Shown: positions 1-7,821, counted from the first letter of the stretch. The stretch: 64,000 nt of DNA from Mayfieldus profundus (GCA_038040325.1 JBBPIM010000006.1:1-64000), one strand, 5' to 3'. The notes: generated by a model not told the origin, from the sequence alone. Made by a program: numbers and translations.

Positions 1-316
1 GGTCGCCGCCGGGCACCTGGATGTCGCAGAACATCCGCGCCACCGCGTTCTCCTCCTCCGGCCGCCAGGGGATGAGCGCGAAGGTCTCCGGGTCCGGCAT
101 CGCGATCATGTCGGACTCCTCGATCGGGTTGAAGCCGGTGATCGAGGACCCGTCGAAGCCCATCCCGCCCTCGAAGGCGTCGTCGAGCTCCTGGGCGTTG
201 ATGGAGAAGCTCTTCAGCTGCCCGAGCACGTCGGTGAACCAGAGCCGCACGAAGCGCACATTGCTGTCCTTGACGATCCCAAGCACGTCATCGGCGGTCT
301 TTGGCTGGTCGGCCAT
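1..316 (-). CDS. glnA: Glutamine synthetase type I, N-terminal part (runs off the left edge)
   Basis: The minus strand encodes about 105 residues starting MADQPKTADDVLGIVKDS, followed by a RLWFTDVLGQLKSF segment and a GFDGSSITGFNPIEESDM segment. These match the beta-grasp N-terminal domain of type I glutamine synthetase, which makes glutamine from glutamate, ammonia and ATP. The catalytic domain lies outside the window. The ATG at 316 has a good ribosome-binding site (AAGGAG) about 10 bases upstream, which fixes the start. The first gene on the other side starts at 613 and is divergent, so the 317-612 interval must carry promoters for both. The family assignment is secure; the copy (GlnA1 or a paralogue) cannot be told from this fragment. 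Confidence 0.93.
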   Translation of the reverse strand, partial: MADQPKTADDVLGIVKDSNVRFVRLWFTDVLGQLKSFSINAQELDDAFEGGMGFDGSSITGFNPIEESDMIAMPDPETFALIPWRPEEENAVARMFCDIQVPGGD

Positions 317-348
317 TGCTGGAGCTCCTTTTCGTAGGTCTGGTGAGA

Positions 349-364
349 GCCGCCGTGCGGCGGC
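349..364. other. GC-rich hairpin in the glnA leader
   Basis: GCCGCCG and CGGCGGC form a perfect inverted repeat separated by two bases. It sits about 35 bases upstream of the glnA start, inside the probable 5' untranslated region. No T-tract follows. It could be a leader structure or chance in GC-rich DNA. Apart from this hairpin and the palindrome at 517-533, I see nothing recognisable in the 296-base gap 317-612. Confidence 0.3.
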
Positions 365-516
365 GCCGGAGGCGGCGAAGCGCGAAACATACAGCCGGTG
401 GGGCCTCGGCCCCGAGCCGGCTGCGGGTGAACCGGTCAGCCGGCCCGCACGTATTCCCCCATAACCGCCGCCGGGCAGGCTGACGAGCAAGCAAAGGCGG
501 CGAAAATGGCTTATGC

Positions 517-533
517 TTACTGACCGTAAGTAA
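517..533. promoter_or_regulatory. 17-bp palindromic operator candidate (TetR/FadR-like)
   Basis: TTACTGAC C GTAAGTAA is a near-perfect 17-base palindrome: one half matches the reverse complement of the other at 7 of 8 positions. The form TTACTNAC-N-GTNAGTAA is typical of operators bound by TetR-family dimers. It lies about 80 bases upstream of the TTG start of the carboxymuconolactone-decarboxylase-like gene at 613 and about 200 bases upstream of glnA, so it most likely serves the former. No regulator gene is adjacent, so the binding protein is unknown. Confidence 0.5.
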
Positions 534-612
534 CGGGCTAAAAGTGAAGTAAAGGGCGGATAAGGGCTCTGTAAAGCCAAAAACGCCCGTCGAGCAGGAG
601 CAGGAGCAGCAA

Positions 613-1179
613 TTGACAGTCAAGACCGAAGTAAGCCGATTCCAGATTCACGACGAGCTCACCGCCCCCGATGAGAGCGCGCCGATCCTGAAGAGCATTC
701 AGGCGGCCGGTGGTGCGGTGGCGAAGTTCGTCGGCGTGCTCGCCGGATCGCCGGCGGTCCTGCGCGCCTACACCCGCATGCGCTCCGAGCTGCGCGGAGG
801 GGTCCTCCCCCTCGCCACGCGCGAGCGGATCGCCCTGGCCGTCGCGGAGACCCGCGACGACACCTACAGCATCGCCCAGCACGCGAGGTTGGCCCGTGCG
901 GCCGGCCTCGGCCTCGATGAGGTCTCGCGTGCCCGCAGCTGGACCTCCGCAGACCCGCGCGAGGCGGCGCTGCTGGAGTTTCTCAAGGCCACCCTCGACA
1001 GCGACGGCTACCCGCCCGTTCACCTCCACGAGGAGGCCAGGGAGGTTGGCTGGACCGACGAGGAAATCCTCGAGGCGGTCGCCCACCTGGCGCTCAACGA
1101 GTTCCAGAGCCTGATCGCCAGCGCCGCGGCGCTGCCGAAGGACCAGACGACCCCCCGGGTGCTGCCTTCGGCGGCCTAG
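613..1179 (+). CDS. Carboxymuconolactone decarboxylase / AhpD-like protein lacking the CxxC pair
   Basis: 188 residues with an all-helical AhpD-like fold pattern: an N-terminal SPAVLRAYTRMRSELRGG helix, a LATRERIALAVAETRDD segment, then TYSIAQHARLARAAGL where AhpD relatives have the CxxCxxxH redox site. Here both cysteines are replaced and only the histidine context remains, so classical thiol peroxidase chemistry is unlikely. The C-terminal half (EEILEAVAHLALNEFQSLI) matches the family. The start is TTG at 613, preceded by an AGGAGCAGGAGCAG purine-rich ribosome-binding stretch. It stands alone, downstream of the palindrome at 517-533. Function is unknown; stress-related or lactone chemistry is a guess. 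Confidence 0.75.
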   Translation: MTVKTEVSRFQIHDELTAPDESAPILKSIQAAGGAVAKFVGVLAGSPAVLRAYTRMRSELRGGVLPLATRERIALAVAETRDDTYSIAQHARLARAAGLGLDEVSRARSWTSADPREAALLEFLKATLDSDGYPPVHLHEEAREVGWTDEEILEAVAHLALNEFQSLIASAAALPKDQTTPRVLPSAA

Positions 1180-1251
1180 TTGTAGTTCCTGACCACGTTG
1201 TTCATGGGGGGTGGCAACCGTTTTGCTCCCTATCTGACGGCAATCGTTTGC

Positions 1252-1272
1252 CGCCCCACATGGGGTGGGGCG
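1252..1272. terminator. Hairpin between convergent genes
   Basis: CGCCCCAC and GTGGGGCG form a perfect 8-bp stem with a 5-base loop. It lies between the AhpD-like gene (ending 1179, plus) and the RlpA-like gene (ending 1406, minus), where a bidirectional terminator would be useful. No T-run follows on either strand, so termination is only a suggestion. The rest of 1180-1405 shows nothing else I recognise. Confidence 0.35.
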
Positions 1273-1405
1273 TCACGCGCACCAGTGGCGCGGGAATGGA
1301 CAGGATTGTCGCGCCCTCGGTCACCCGACCCCGGATGCGCGGTTCGGGGAGATCCAGGAGAACAACGTGGTTGGTAGTTACACCTAGTCCGCCGGGGCGG
1401 CCCCG

Positions 1406-2122
1406 CTAAGGGGCTCTGCGATCGCTGCCCGCGCGGGCGACTGCGTAGCGAATCGTGTCCGAGTTGGTGAACCCGATCGCCTTGGCGGTCGCCCCGGTGA
1501 GGTCGAACGAGTAGCCCTTCGCGTAGGGGCCGCGGTCGATGACCGGGGCGACGATCGAGCGGCCGTGGTAGGCGAAGGTCACCTTGGTGCCACAGGGAAG
1601 CGACTTGTGGGCGACGCCGATCGTGTCGCGGCGCAGCGTCTTGCCGCATGCGGTGGAGTTGCCGTAGAAGCCGGGGCCGTACCAGGTCGCGCCGGCCTTG
1701 CTCATTGAGGCCCGCAGGGCGCGGCTGGTGGTCTTGTCCACCACCCCGGTGGACCCCAGGCCGGCCTCGGACTGGAACTGCTTCACCGCGCCCTCGGTGG
1801 GCCCTTCGAAGACGGTGCTCAGGCGCACGCCGCTGGCGTAGCTCTTGGACTTGACGATCCCGTTGAGGACCTTGACGTCGTTGCCCTCCATGCCGACGCT
1901 GAGCTCTCGGGTGCCGAACCGGGCGGCGTCGCCGATCGTCGAGGCGCCGCCCGTGGAGGTTCCGCCGGCGGTGGCGTGGGCCGAGGCAGCAGCGACAGCG
2001 AGCGTGAACAGAGCGCCCAACAGTGCCCAGAGCGCCATACGGTCCGGGCGCGGCTCAGCCGTGCGCGTCTCCCGTCTTCTGTTGTAACCCGCCCTGCCCG
2101 GACGGGGCATGCCTTCGTTCAT
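1406..2122 (-). CDS. Secreted RlpA-like double-psi beta-barrel protein with peptidoglycan-binding domain
   Basis: 238 residues. After a short charged leader comes a hydrophobic segment (about residues 29-50) ending in AHATA, a probable signal peptide. Residues about 70-135 resemble a PG_binding_1 domain (GMEGNDVKVLNGI, TEGAVKQFQSEAGL). The C-terminal part (about 140-235) is an RlpA-like double-psi beta-barrel: ATWYGPGFYGNSTACGK, GVAHKSLPCGTKVTF, VIDRGPYAKGYSFDL. Proteins of this build act on or bind the cell wall; some RlpA proteins are lytic transglycosylases. The gene sits directly under a c-di-AMP riboswitch, a known arrangement for actinobacterial wall-remodelling genes. ATG starts are possible at 2122 (AGAAAGAGA just upstream), 2110 and 2038. 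Confidence 0.85.
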   Translation of the reverse strand: MNEGMPRPGRAGYNRRRETRTAEPRPDRMALWALLGALFTLAVAAASAHATAGGTSTGGASTIGDAARFGTRELSVGMEGNDVKVLNGIVKSKSYASGVRLSTVFEGPTEGAVKQFQSEAGLGSTGVVDKTTSRALRASMSKAGATWYGPGFYGNSTACGKTLRRDTIGVAHKSLPCGTKVTFAYHGRSIVAPVIDRGPYAKGYSFDLTGATAKAIGFTNSDTIRYAVARAGSDRRAP

Positions 2123-2132
2123 CGTCTCTTTC

Positions 2133-2260
2133 TGGACGCTTACGGGGTTAGCTGACGGGCTCGCGCTGAAAGAGCTGCGCTACGCGGCAGATGCCTGCGA
2201 TTCGCCCCAGTGTTTGGGTCCCCCGATCCCCGCGATATGTGGCGGGGACTCAGCGGTGGT
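2133..2260 (-). ncRNA. c-di-AMP (ydaO/yuaA) riboswitch
   Basis: Read on the minus strand, the leader contains the hallmarks of the ydaO/yuaA element in order: CGCTGAGTCCCCGCC, a short helix, CGGGGGACCCAAA, TGGGGCGAATC, a variable arm, and the diagnostic AGCTAACCCCGTAAGCGTC end. The element stops about 11 bases before the start codon at 2122. This class binds cyclic di-AMP and usually switches gene expression off when the ligand is high; in Actinobacteria it often precedes wall hydrolase and resuscitation-factor genes. The downstream RlpA-like gene fits that rule. The outer boundaries are approximate. Confidence 0.9.
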
Positions 2261-2382
2261 TGGTCGCGGCATGCTAGCAAAGGCCCGGGCGGCCGCTAGG
2301 CACTTTTCGGTACCCCGTTACAAATGCCACGACGGGCTTCCCGACGCCGATTCCGGGCGCCGCGGAATATCCTCCTCGCGCG

Positions 2383-3237
2383 ATGGCGACGGCGGTGGTC
2401 ACCGGCGCGGGACGCGGCCTCGGCCGCGCGATCGCCGCCGAGCTGGCCGGCAAGGGACTCACCGTTCACGTCACCGACGTCGACGCGGCCGCCGCCTCCG
2501 AGGCGGCGGAGGCGATCGGCGACGGCGCCTTCTCCTCGGTCCTCGACGTGCGCGACGAGGCTGCCTGCCGCGAGCTTGCGGCGGCGACGGTCGAGCGCAG
2601 CGGCTCGCTCGACGTCTGGGTGAACAACGCCGGGATCCTGTTCCCCGGGCTGGCCTGGGAGCAGGCCGAGGCGACCCGGCGCACGATGCTCGACATCAAC
2701 GCGGTGGGGACGATGAACGGGACCGTGGCGGCGCTGGAGCAGATGCTGTCTACCGGCCGCGGCCATGTGATCAACGTGATCTCGCTTGCCGGATTGGTCG
2801 CGGCGCCCGGAGAGGTCGCCTATGCGGCCAGCAAGCATGCCGCGATCGCGTTCACGATCGGGACCCTGTTCGACCTGCGCCGCTCGGGGATCAAGGGCAT
2901 CGAGCTGTCGGCCGTCTGCCCGGACGGGATCTGGACCCCGATGCTCCAGGACAAGCTCGACGACCCCGACGCCGCGGGCTCGTTCTCCGGGCACCTGATG
3001 ACGCCGGAAAAGGTCGCCGCCCACGTCGGCAAGCTGATCGACCGCCCCCGCGTGGTGCTGACGATCCCGCGCTGGCGCGGCGCGATGCTGAGGTTCTTCG
3101 ACGCCTTCCCGGGCTTGGCGCTGCGGCTGATTCCGCTGCTGATCCGAGACGCCGAGCGGCGGCAGCGCCGCTACAAGAAGCGGATCGAGTCCGGGCGCTG
3201 GCCCAAGGCCGCTCGACGCAAGAGCCGCTCCAAATAG
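2383..3237 (+). CDS. Short-chain dehydrogenase/reductase
   Basis: 284 residues with a classical SDR Rossmann fold: cofactor motif TGAGRGLG at residues 8-15, NNAG in the middle, and the catalytic Ser plus YAASK (Tyr-x3-Lys). The acidic residue after beta-2 (VTDVDA) suggests NAD(H) preference, an inference. The C-terminal tail is long and very basic (RRQRRYKKRIESGRWPKAARRKSRSK region), beyond the usual about 250-residue core, preceded by a hydrophobic FPGLALRLIPLLI stretch that may touch membranes. The ATG at 2383 is divergent from the riboswitch on the other strand. Substrate unknown. A strong hairpin follows at 3238. Confidence 0.88.
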   Translation: MATAVVTGAGRGLGRAIAAELAGKGLTVHVTDVDAAAASEAAEAIGDGAFSSVLDVRDEAACRELAAATVERSGSLDVWVNNAGILFPGLAWEQAEATRRTMLDINAVGTMNGTVAALEQMLSTGRGHVINVISLAGLVAAPGEVAYAASKHAAIAFTIGTLFDLRRSGIKGIELSAVCPDGIWTPMLQDKLDDPDAAGSFSGHLMTPEKVAAHVGKLIDRPRVVLTIPRWRGAMLRFFDAFPGLALRLIPLLIRDAERRQRRYKKRIESGRWPKAARRKSRSK

Positions 3238-3259
3238 AAGGAGCCCCGAGGGGCTCCTT
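3238..3259. terminator. Bidirectional hairpin terminator
   Basis: AAGGAGCCCC and GGGGCTCCTT form a perfect 10-bp stem closed by two bases. It begins right after the TAG of the SDR gene and lies just beyond the 3' end of the RNase P RNA on the other strand. Both strands show a pyrimidine-rich tail after the stem, so it probably ends both transcripts. Confidence 0.75.
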
Positions 3260-3263
3260 CCTT

Positions 3264-3620
3264 AGCGGGCCTGTAAGCCGGATCCTGTCGGAGGCGACCA
3301 TCTATCTCGCCTTGCGGCGGGGCCGCTACGCGGCCCTGCGGCCTACCTGGACCTACCCGGGCCGGGTCACGGGTCCTGTTTGGCCTTGCTCCGGGCGGGG
3401 TTTGCCTGGCCGCCGCGTCACCGCGGCGCCGGTGCGCTCTTACCGCACCCTTTCACCTTTGCCTGTGCGCGACTCACGTGTGGCCGCGCCATCGGCCGTG
3501 TGTTTCTGTGGCACTTTCCCGCGGGTTTCCCCGGGTGGGCGTTACCCACCGCCTCGCCCTGTGGAGTCCGGACTTTCCTCGGGGGGTTTTCTCTCCCCCC
3601 GCGATCGCCCAGCCCGCACA
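3264..3620 (-). ncRNA. rnpB: RNase P RNA (type A)
   Basis: The minus strand reads GCGGGCTGGGCGATCGCGG at the 5' end, then GAGGAAAGTCCGGACTCC (the conserved P4-side CR-I segment), ACAGGGCGAGG, AGAAACACACGG-type and GGTAAGAGCGCACCG segments, and ends with GATAGATGGTCGCC (P4 partner) and GGATCCGGCTTACAGGCCCGC. The terminal GCGGGC and GCCCGC close P1. Length of about 355 nt is normal. It is the catalytic RNA that removes tRNA 5' leaders. Exact ends are estimated from P1 pairing. Confidence 0.97.
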
Positions 3621-3680
3621 CCCAATGGTAGAGCCGAAACGGCCCAGTTCAAGCACGGAGATATTCGCCGCCGCTGAGGG

Positions 3681-3836
3681 TCAGCTCAGATCGCTGCCGC
3701 AGTCATCGCAGCCGCCGGCGGGCCGCATGCGGCCGCCGCAGACGGGGCATTCGGCAGGGCCGCCGGCCGCGAGGTCCTCCCAGGCGCCGAGGATCACGTC
3801 CTCGAGCGTCGACCCGCCCGGCTCGAACAGCCTCAT
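3681..3836 (-). CDS. Small zinc-ribbon protein downstream of lexA
   Basis: 51 residues from the ATG at 3836: MRLFEPGGSTLEDVILG, then CPVCGG and CDDCGSDLS, a four-cysteine zinc ribbon. A longer version could begin at a GTG at 3905 that overlaps the lexA TGA by four bases (GTGA), but the extra 23 codons have markedly lower GC at third positions than the rest, so I prefer 3836, which has GGAG about 9 bases upstream. The position right behind lexA suggests co-transcription and SOS exposure. Function unknown. Confidence 0.7.
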   Translation of the reverse strand: MRLFEPGGSTLEDVILGAWEDLAAGGPAECPVCGGRMRPAGGCDDCGSDLS

Positions 3837-3901
3837 TGCCGAACGCTCCGTCGTGGCGTCAATCGTGGGCGCGGGCGAATGGGTAGCTGTCGCCGATGCG
3901 C

Positions 3902-4507
3902 TCACGAAACTGTCCTGAAGACTCCCACCACCTTGCCGAGCACTTTCGCGTCGGCGCTGGTGATCGGCTTGTGGGCCTTGTTGGCTGGCTGGAGCCGGAC
4001 GTGATCCTTCTCGCGGAAGAAGCGCTTAACCGTTGCCTCCTCGCCGAGCAGGGCAACGACGATCTCGCCGTTGGTTGCTTCGTCGGCCGGGCGCACGACC
4101 ACGTAGTCGCCCTCGAGGATCCCCGCGTCCTTCATGCTGTCGCCGCGGACGCGGACGATGTAATCGCCGTCCTCGCCGCCGATCATGTCCGGCACCTCGA
4201 GGTACTCCTCGATGTTCTCCTCGGCGAGGATCGGCTCACCGGCGGCGACCTGGCCGACCAGCGGCAGCCCGCTCGGCTTGATCGCCTTCTTGGCGCGATC
4301 CACGAGCACCTCGATGGCGCGCGGCTTGGACGGGTCGCGCCGCAGCAGGCCCGACTTCTCGAGGTTGGTGAGGTGCGCATGCACGGTTGACGAGGAGTGA
4401 AGGCCGACGGCCTTGCCGATCTCCCGCACCGTGGGCGGGTAGCCGTACTTTCCGGCGTAGCGGCGGATGTAGTCGAAGATCTCCTTCTGGCGTTTGGTCA
4501 GGTCCAC
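3902..4507 (-). CDS. lexA: LexA repressor
   Basis: 201 residues, the normal family length. Residues 1-70 form the winged-helix DNA-binding domain (KRQKEIFDYIRRYAGK, TVREIGKAVGLHSSSTVHAHL). Residues 80-201 form the S24 autoprotease domain: cleavage site Ala89-Gly90 (VAAGEPI), catalytic Ser124 (GDSM) and Lys161 (TVKRFF). It represses the SOS regulon and is self-cleaved when RecA filaments form. A perfect SOS box lies about 50 bases upstream at 4556-4569, so it is autoregulated. All key residues are intact. Confidence 0.98.
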   Translation of the reverse strand: MDLTKRQKEIFDYIRRYAGKYGYPPTVREIGKAVGLHSSSTVHAHLTNLEKSGLLRRDPSKPRAIEVLVDRAKKAIKPSGLPLVGQVAAGEPILAEENIEEYLEVPDMIGGEDGDYIVRVRGDSMKDAGILEGDYVVVRPADEATNGEIVVALLGEEATVKRFFREKDHVRLQPANKAHKPITSADAKVLGKVVGVFRTVS

Positions 4508-4555
4508 GTTCGCTCCTTACCGCCGGCTCAAGAGGGGCCGGGACGTTGACTCGCT

Positions 4556-4569
4556 CGAACACATGTTCG
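4556..4569. promoter_or_regulatory. SOS box (LexA operator)
   Basis: CGAACACATGTTCG matches the Gram-positive and actinobacterial SOS consensus CGAAC-RNRY-GTTYG at every defined position. It lies between lexA (minus, start 4507) and the tRNA-Leu gene (plus, 4624), in the lexA promoter. Confidence 0.93.
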
Positions 4570-4623
4570 TAGAGTAGCGCCCCCCGCGGATGCTTTCAAG
4601 GGGTGACTAGAATCAGCCGCCCC

Positions 4624-4709
<86 letters not shown>

Positions 4710-4714
4710 TGCCT

Positions 4715-4746
4715 CGCCGGGCGGAGCGCATTGCGCGCGCCCGGCG
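4715..4746. terminator. Long hairpin between tRNA-Leu and a convergent gene
   Basis: CGCCGGGCG (4715-4723) and CGCCCGGCG (4738-4746) pair perfectly, with a further inner GCGC/GCGC stem. It separates the plus-strand tRNA-Leu from the minus-strand propeller gene ending at 4749. No T-run is visible, so it may act as a bidirectional terminator through stem strength alone. Confidence 0.5.
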
Positions 4747-4748
4747 GG

Positions 4749-6776
4749 CTACTGGCTCTGCGTGTCCCTGCCGGGGCCGCCCGAGAGCGTGTCGGTCCCG
4801 GGCCCCCCGATCAAGGTGTCAGCGCCTTTACCGCCCTTGAGCTTGTCCTTGCCTCCGCCCCCGAGCAGCTTGTCAGCGCCCTTGCCGCCCTTCAGGGTGT
4901 CCTTTCCTCCCCCGCCCTTTAGGGTGTCGGCGCCGCCCTGGCCGAACAGCTTGTCCTTGCCGCCACCGCCGTTGACGGTGTCCTTGCCACCCTTGGCACA
5001 GACCAGGTCGTTGCCACCCTTGCTTCTGATCGTGTCCTTGGCGTTGGTGCCGACGATCACGTCGCGCTTCGATGTGCCATTGAGCTTGCGGGCGAGCCCA
5101 GGCCTCGGGGACACCGTTGCCGTCTTGCCCTGGCACTTCGGTGGCGGCACGGCTGCAGCCGCCGGCAGCTCGGCCTCTATGGCAAAGCGGGCAACGGAAG
5201 CATCGTTGCCGGAGCCCAGGTAGAGCGTTGATCCCTCAGGCCCAAGCACGATCGCCTGCGGGTTGTCGATGCCGGACTGGTTGCCGCCATTCGGGGGGAA
5301 GCCGGTCGAGGTTGCGCTCGGTATCAGGGCGCAGGCACCCGAGCCACTTGGCGCCGGTCCAGACTGAATCTCGCCTCCGAGGCAGCCCACATAAGAGACG
5401 GCGCCGGTGGTGAGGTCGCGGCTGAAGCGCGCCACGGCGTCGTCGGGCGGGGCGGTGACGTAAACCGACCCCCCGTCGCCGCTGACCACGACCCGCCGCG
5501 GCTTGTCCAGTCCCGAGTTCTCCCCCTGGGCGCTTGCGCTGCCGAGAAGGGCACAGGCGGGTGAGCTCTCGGTCGCCCCGCTGATGCAGCCCGCGTAGGC
5601 GAAGGTGTCAGTCGCGGGGTCAAGGTTGAACGTGGTCAGCGAATCGCCGTTCTGCGTCGGAGAGTAGAGGGACTCACCGTTCGCGCTGATTGCCACCGAC
5701 CATGGCTCGTCAAGGCCGGAGTTGGTGCCGTTGGAGGTGGCGCTGCCGATCGCGGTGCACGCGTCCGAGCCGCCCCCGGAGGCCGGGCCGCTCTGTGTCT
5801 CGCCGGTGATGCAGCTGGTGATCGGACCCACACCGCCATTCACCGGATTGCGGATCAATCCGCTGATCGCATCATCGAACCGGGCTGCCACAAAGAAAGT
5901 CTCGCCGTCGGAGCTGATCGCCGCTCCTTGCGGGCCGTCGAGGCCAGTGTTTCCCCCGCCCGGTGGGGTGGTCGATACCGCGCCGCAGGCGCCCGAGCCA
6001 TCGGGCCCGACGGTGTCGTCGTAGGTGATGCAATCGAGGTAGTCCAAAGCGCCGGTCGCCGGGTTGCGGTCGAAGCGGGCGACGGCGTCGTCCCCGAACG
6101 AAACGCTGTACACGAACTCCCCGTCCGAGCTCACCAGCACCGATTGGAGAGAGTCGAGGCCCGACGCGGTCCCGGAAGTCTGGGGGAAGTCAACCTCGGA
6201 GCAGGCACCGGAGCCCGGCGTGGGGCCGCTCTCGTCTTCGCCGGTGATGCAGCCCTGATAGGAGATGGCACCGGTCGCCGGGTCGCGGACAAAGTGGGAG
6301 ACGGCGTCGTCGAACTGCGATGCGGCGTAGACCGATGTACCGTCCGGGCTCACAACGACCGACTCCAGGCCGTCGAGGCCCGAGTTGGTACCGTCGGGGA
6401 GGGCGGAGTTGATCGCGGTGCAGAAGTCGTCGTTCGAGGTCGGTTCACCGGTGATGCATTCCACGTAGGTGAGGGAACCGGTCGCCGGGTCGCGGTTGAA
6501 GCGGGCGATCGCGTCGTCGCCCTGCGAGACCGAGTAAAGCGATTTCCCGTCCGAGCTCACCGCCACCGCTCGCACGTTGTCGAAGCCGGTGTCGACACCG
6601 CTCGAGGCAACGTTCCCGATCAATGCGCATGCCCCGGTACCGGCTGGACCTGACTCGGTCTCGGCGCTGAGGCAGCCCTGGTAGGAAAGGTCGCCGACCG
6701 CGCCGGAGGTGGAGGTCGCCGCCAACAGCCCCGCCACCGCCACCAACGAGGCGAGGATCAGCGGTCTATGTCTCAA
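4749..6776 (-). CDS. Secreted beta-propeller protein with C-terminal RTX-type repeats
   Basis: 675 residues. Residues 1-26 are a signal peptide (LILASLVAVAGLLAATSTSGA). Residues about 30-540 hold six to seven repeats of about 80 residues, each with a YxxC(L/I)(S/T)G-E cysteine-bearing strand, a G(A/S)CA(L/I)-type second cysteine, a GLD-x-(P/L) turn and a SVVVSxDGxSVY blade as in lactonase/YVTN propellers. Two cysteines per repeat suggest disulfide-stapled loops. From about 555 there is a CQGKTATV cysteine segment, then GGNDLVCAKGG and about eight GGxGxDxLxGG repeats of calcium-binding RTX type, with many Lys residues in place of the usual acidic ones. Probably a cell-surface or exported structural protein. 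Two other RTX proteins occur in the window (21307, 26222). Confidence 0.85.
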   Translation of the reverse strand: MRHRPLILASLVAVAGLLAATSTSGAVGDLSYQGCLSAETESGPAGTGACALIGNVASSGVDTGFDNVRAVAVSSDGKSLYSVSQGDDAIARFNRDPATGSLTYVECITGEPTSNDDFCTAINSALPDGTNSGLDGLESVVVSPDGTSVYAASQFDDAVSHFVRDPATGAISYQGCITGEDESGPTPGSGACSEVDFPQTSGTASGLDSLQSVLVSSDGEFVYSVSFGDDAVARFDRNPATGALDYLDCITYDDTVGPDGSGACGAVSTTPPGGGNTGLDGPQGAAISSDGETFFVAARFDDAISGLIRNPVNGGVGPITSCITGETQSGPASGGGSDACTAIGSATSNGTNSGLDEPWSVAISANGESLYSPTQNGDSLTTFNLDPATDTFAYAGCISGATESSPACALLGSASAQGENSGLDKPRRVVVSGDGGSVYVTAPPDDAVARFSRDLTTGAVSYVGCLGGEIQSGPAPSGSGACALIPSATSTGFPPNGGNQSGIDNPQAIVLGPEGSTLYLGSGNDASVARFAIEAELPAAAAVPPPKCQGKTATVSPRPGLARKLNGTSKRDVIVGTNAKDTIRSKGGNDLVCAKGGKDTVNGGGGKDKLFGQGGADTLKGGGGKDTLKGGKGADKLLGGGGKDKLKGGKGADTLIGGPGTDTLSGGPGRDTQSQ

Positions 6777-6848
6777 GCGTGCCGTCAGGATTCTCCCCGT
6801 CTCCTCCCCGCGCGCCCAGCCTATACGCCGTCGCCCAGCCGATCAAAC

Positions 6849-7811
6849 TCAACCCACCTGGTCGAGCAGGGCCAGCCAAACGTCCGAGAGCGGCTCCGGC
6901 CGGGTGCTGTCGATGCCGCGGACCGAGCGCTCCAGCCCCAGCGAGTGTCCGCTGCCTGCGCCGAGAAGCGTCAGTAGCGGGTCGTTACTGAGGGACTCCG
7001 CGGAAGCCCGGTTCAGCTCGGCCGCCACCCGTACCTCCCCGCTGCGAAGCTGCGAAACGCGTTCGAACTGCCCCGGCACGACGCTGAACACGACCTGGTC
7101 GAGCGCCGGCCCGAGCCCCAGCCGGCTCCCCCACCAACTCCTGTAGCGGGCAACCGCGATGTCCTGCGCCTTTCTGGTGACCAGCTCGAAGGGACCGCTG
7201 CCGGCCCGTTCCGCGCGGGCGAGTCGACGCACGCCCCCCCGGCGCGGGCCCAGCGCGGACGGCGAAACCAGGCCGAGTCGCGGGTCCTGGAGCCGCTGCG
7301 GCAGGTCGCGCAGAGGGCGCGCGAATATCAGCCGCGCCAGGTCCGGACGCGGGGCATCTGCGGCGGCCAGTCCGGGCAACAGCGCCAGGCCCTGCGGCGA
7401 GGCGCGCCAGCGCTCGGCATTTGCGAGCACCGCGCTGGCGTTGAACGGCGTGCCGTCCTGGAACAGCACCCTGGGCCGCAATCGGAAGCTCCAGACGCGG
7501 AAGTCCCCCGAGTGGCGCCAGCCGAGGGCGAGCCCGTGCCGCGCAGTGGCCGACCCGTACGGCCCGCGGAGAACCGCCACGAGCGGCTCGAAGACCTGCA
7601 CGGTGACCGCGCGGTCGGTGGTCGCCGTTGCGGCCAGCGGGTCGAGGCTCGCCGGGGCTTCCGGGATCGCGTAGCGCAGCGCCCCGCCCCCACCGGCCAC
7701 CCTCGGCTCATCTCCCGAAAAGCGGGTCGCGCCTTCACCCCCGCATCCGGGCGCGACCAGCGCCGCGGCCACCAGCGCCGCGGCCAGCGCACCGCGGAGC
7801 GATCTCCTCAC
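6849..7811 (-). CDS. Lipoprotein related to family-5 ABC solute-binding proteins, short form
   Basis: 320 residues. An N-terminal signal peptide ends in a lipobox (LVAPGC). After it come hallmarks of SBP_bac_5 (peptide/nickel-type) binding proteins: LRYAIPEAPASLDPLAAT, FEPLVA, a VWSFRLRPRVLFQDGTPFNASAV segment and GSGPFELV. Family members are normally 500 or more residues; here the C-terminal lobe is largely missing and the protein ends at LALLDQVG. The reading frame is clean, so it is either a deletion product or a natural minimal form. No permease genes are adjacent. It is followed at a 10-base gap upstream by secG in the same direction. Confidence 0.72.
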   Translation of the reverse strand: MRRSLRGALAAALVAAALVAPGCGGEGATRFSGDEPRVAGGGGALRYAIPEAPASLDPLAATATTDRAVTVQVFEPLVAVLRGPYGSATARHGLALGWRHSGDFRVWSFRLRPRVLFQDGTPFNASAVLANAERWRASPQGLALLPGLAAADAPRPDLARLIFARPLRDLPQRLQDPRLGLVSPSALGPRRGGVRRLARAERAGSGPFELVTRKAQDIAVARYRSWWGSRLGLGPALDQVVFSVVPGQFERVSQLRSGEVRVAAELNRASAESLSNDPLLTLLGAGSGHSLGLERSVRGIDSTRPEPLSDVWLALLDQVG

Positions 7812-7821
7812 CGGACCTACC

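Noticed and set aside
2109..3677. A 522-codon open frame on the plus strand covering the SDR gene and RNase P RNA
   Set aside because: It runs through a clear SDR gene in another frame and through rnpB on the opposite strand; the translation is Arg/Gly-rich without any domain. It is a by-product of high GC content.
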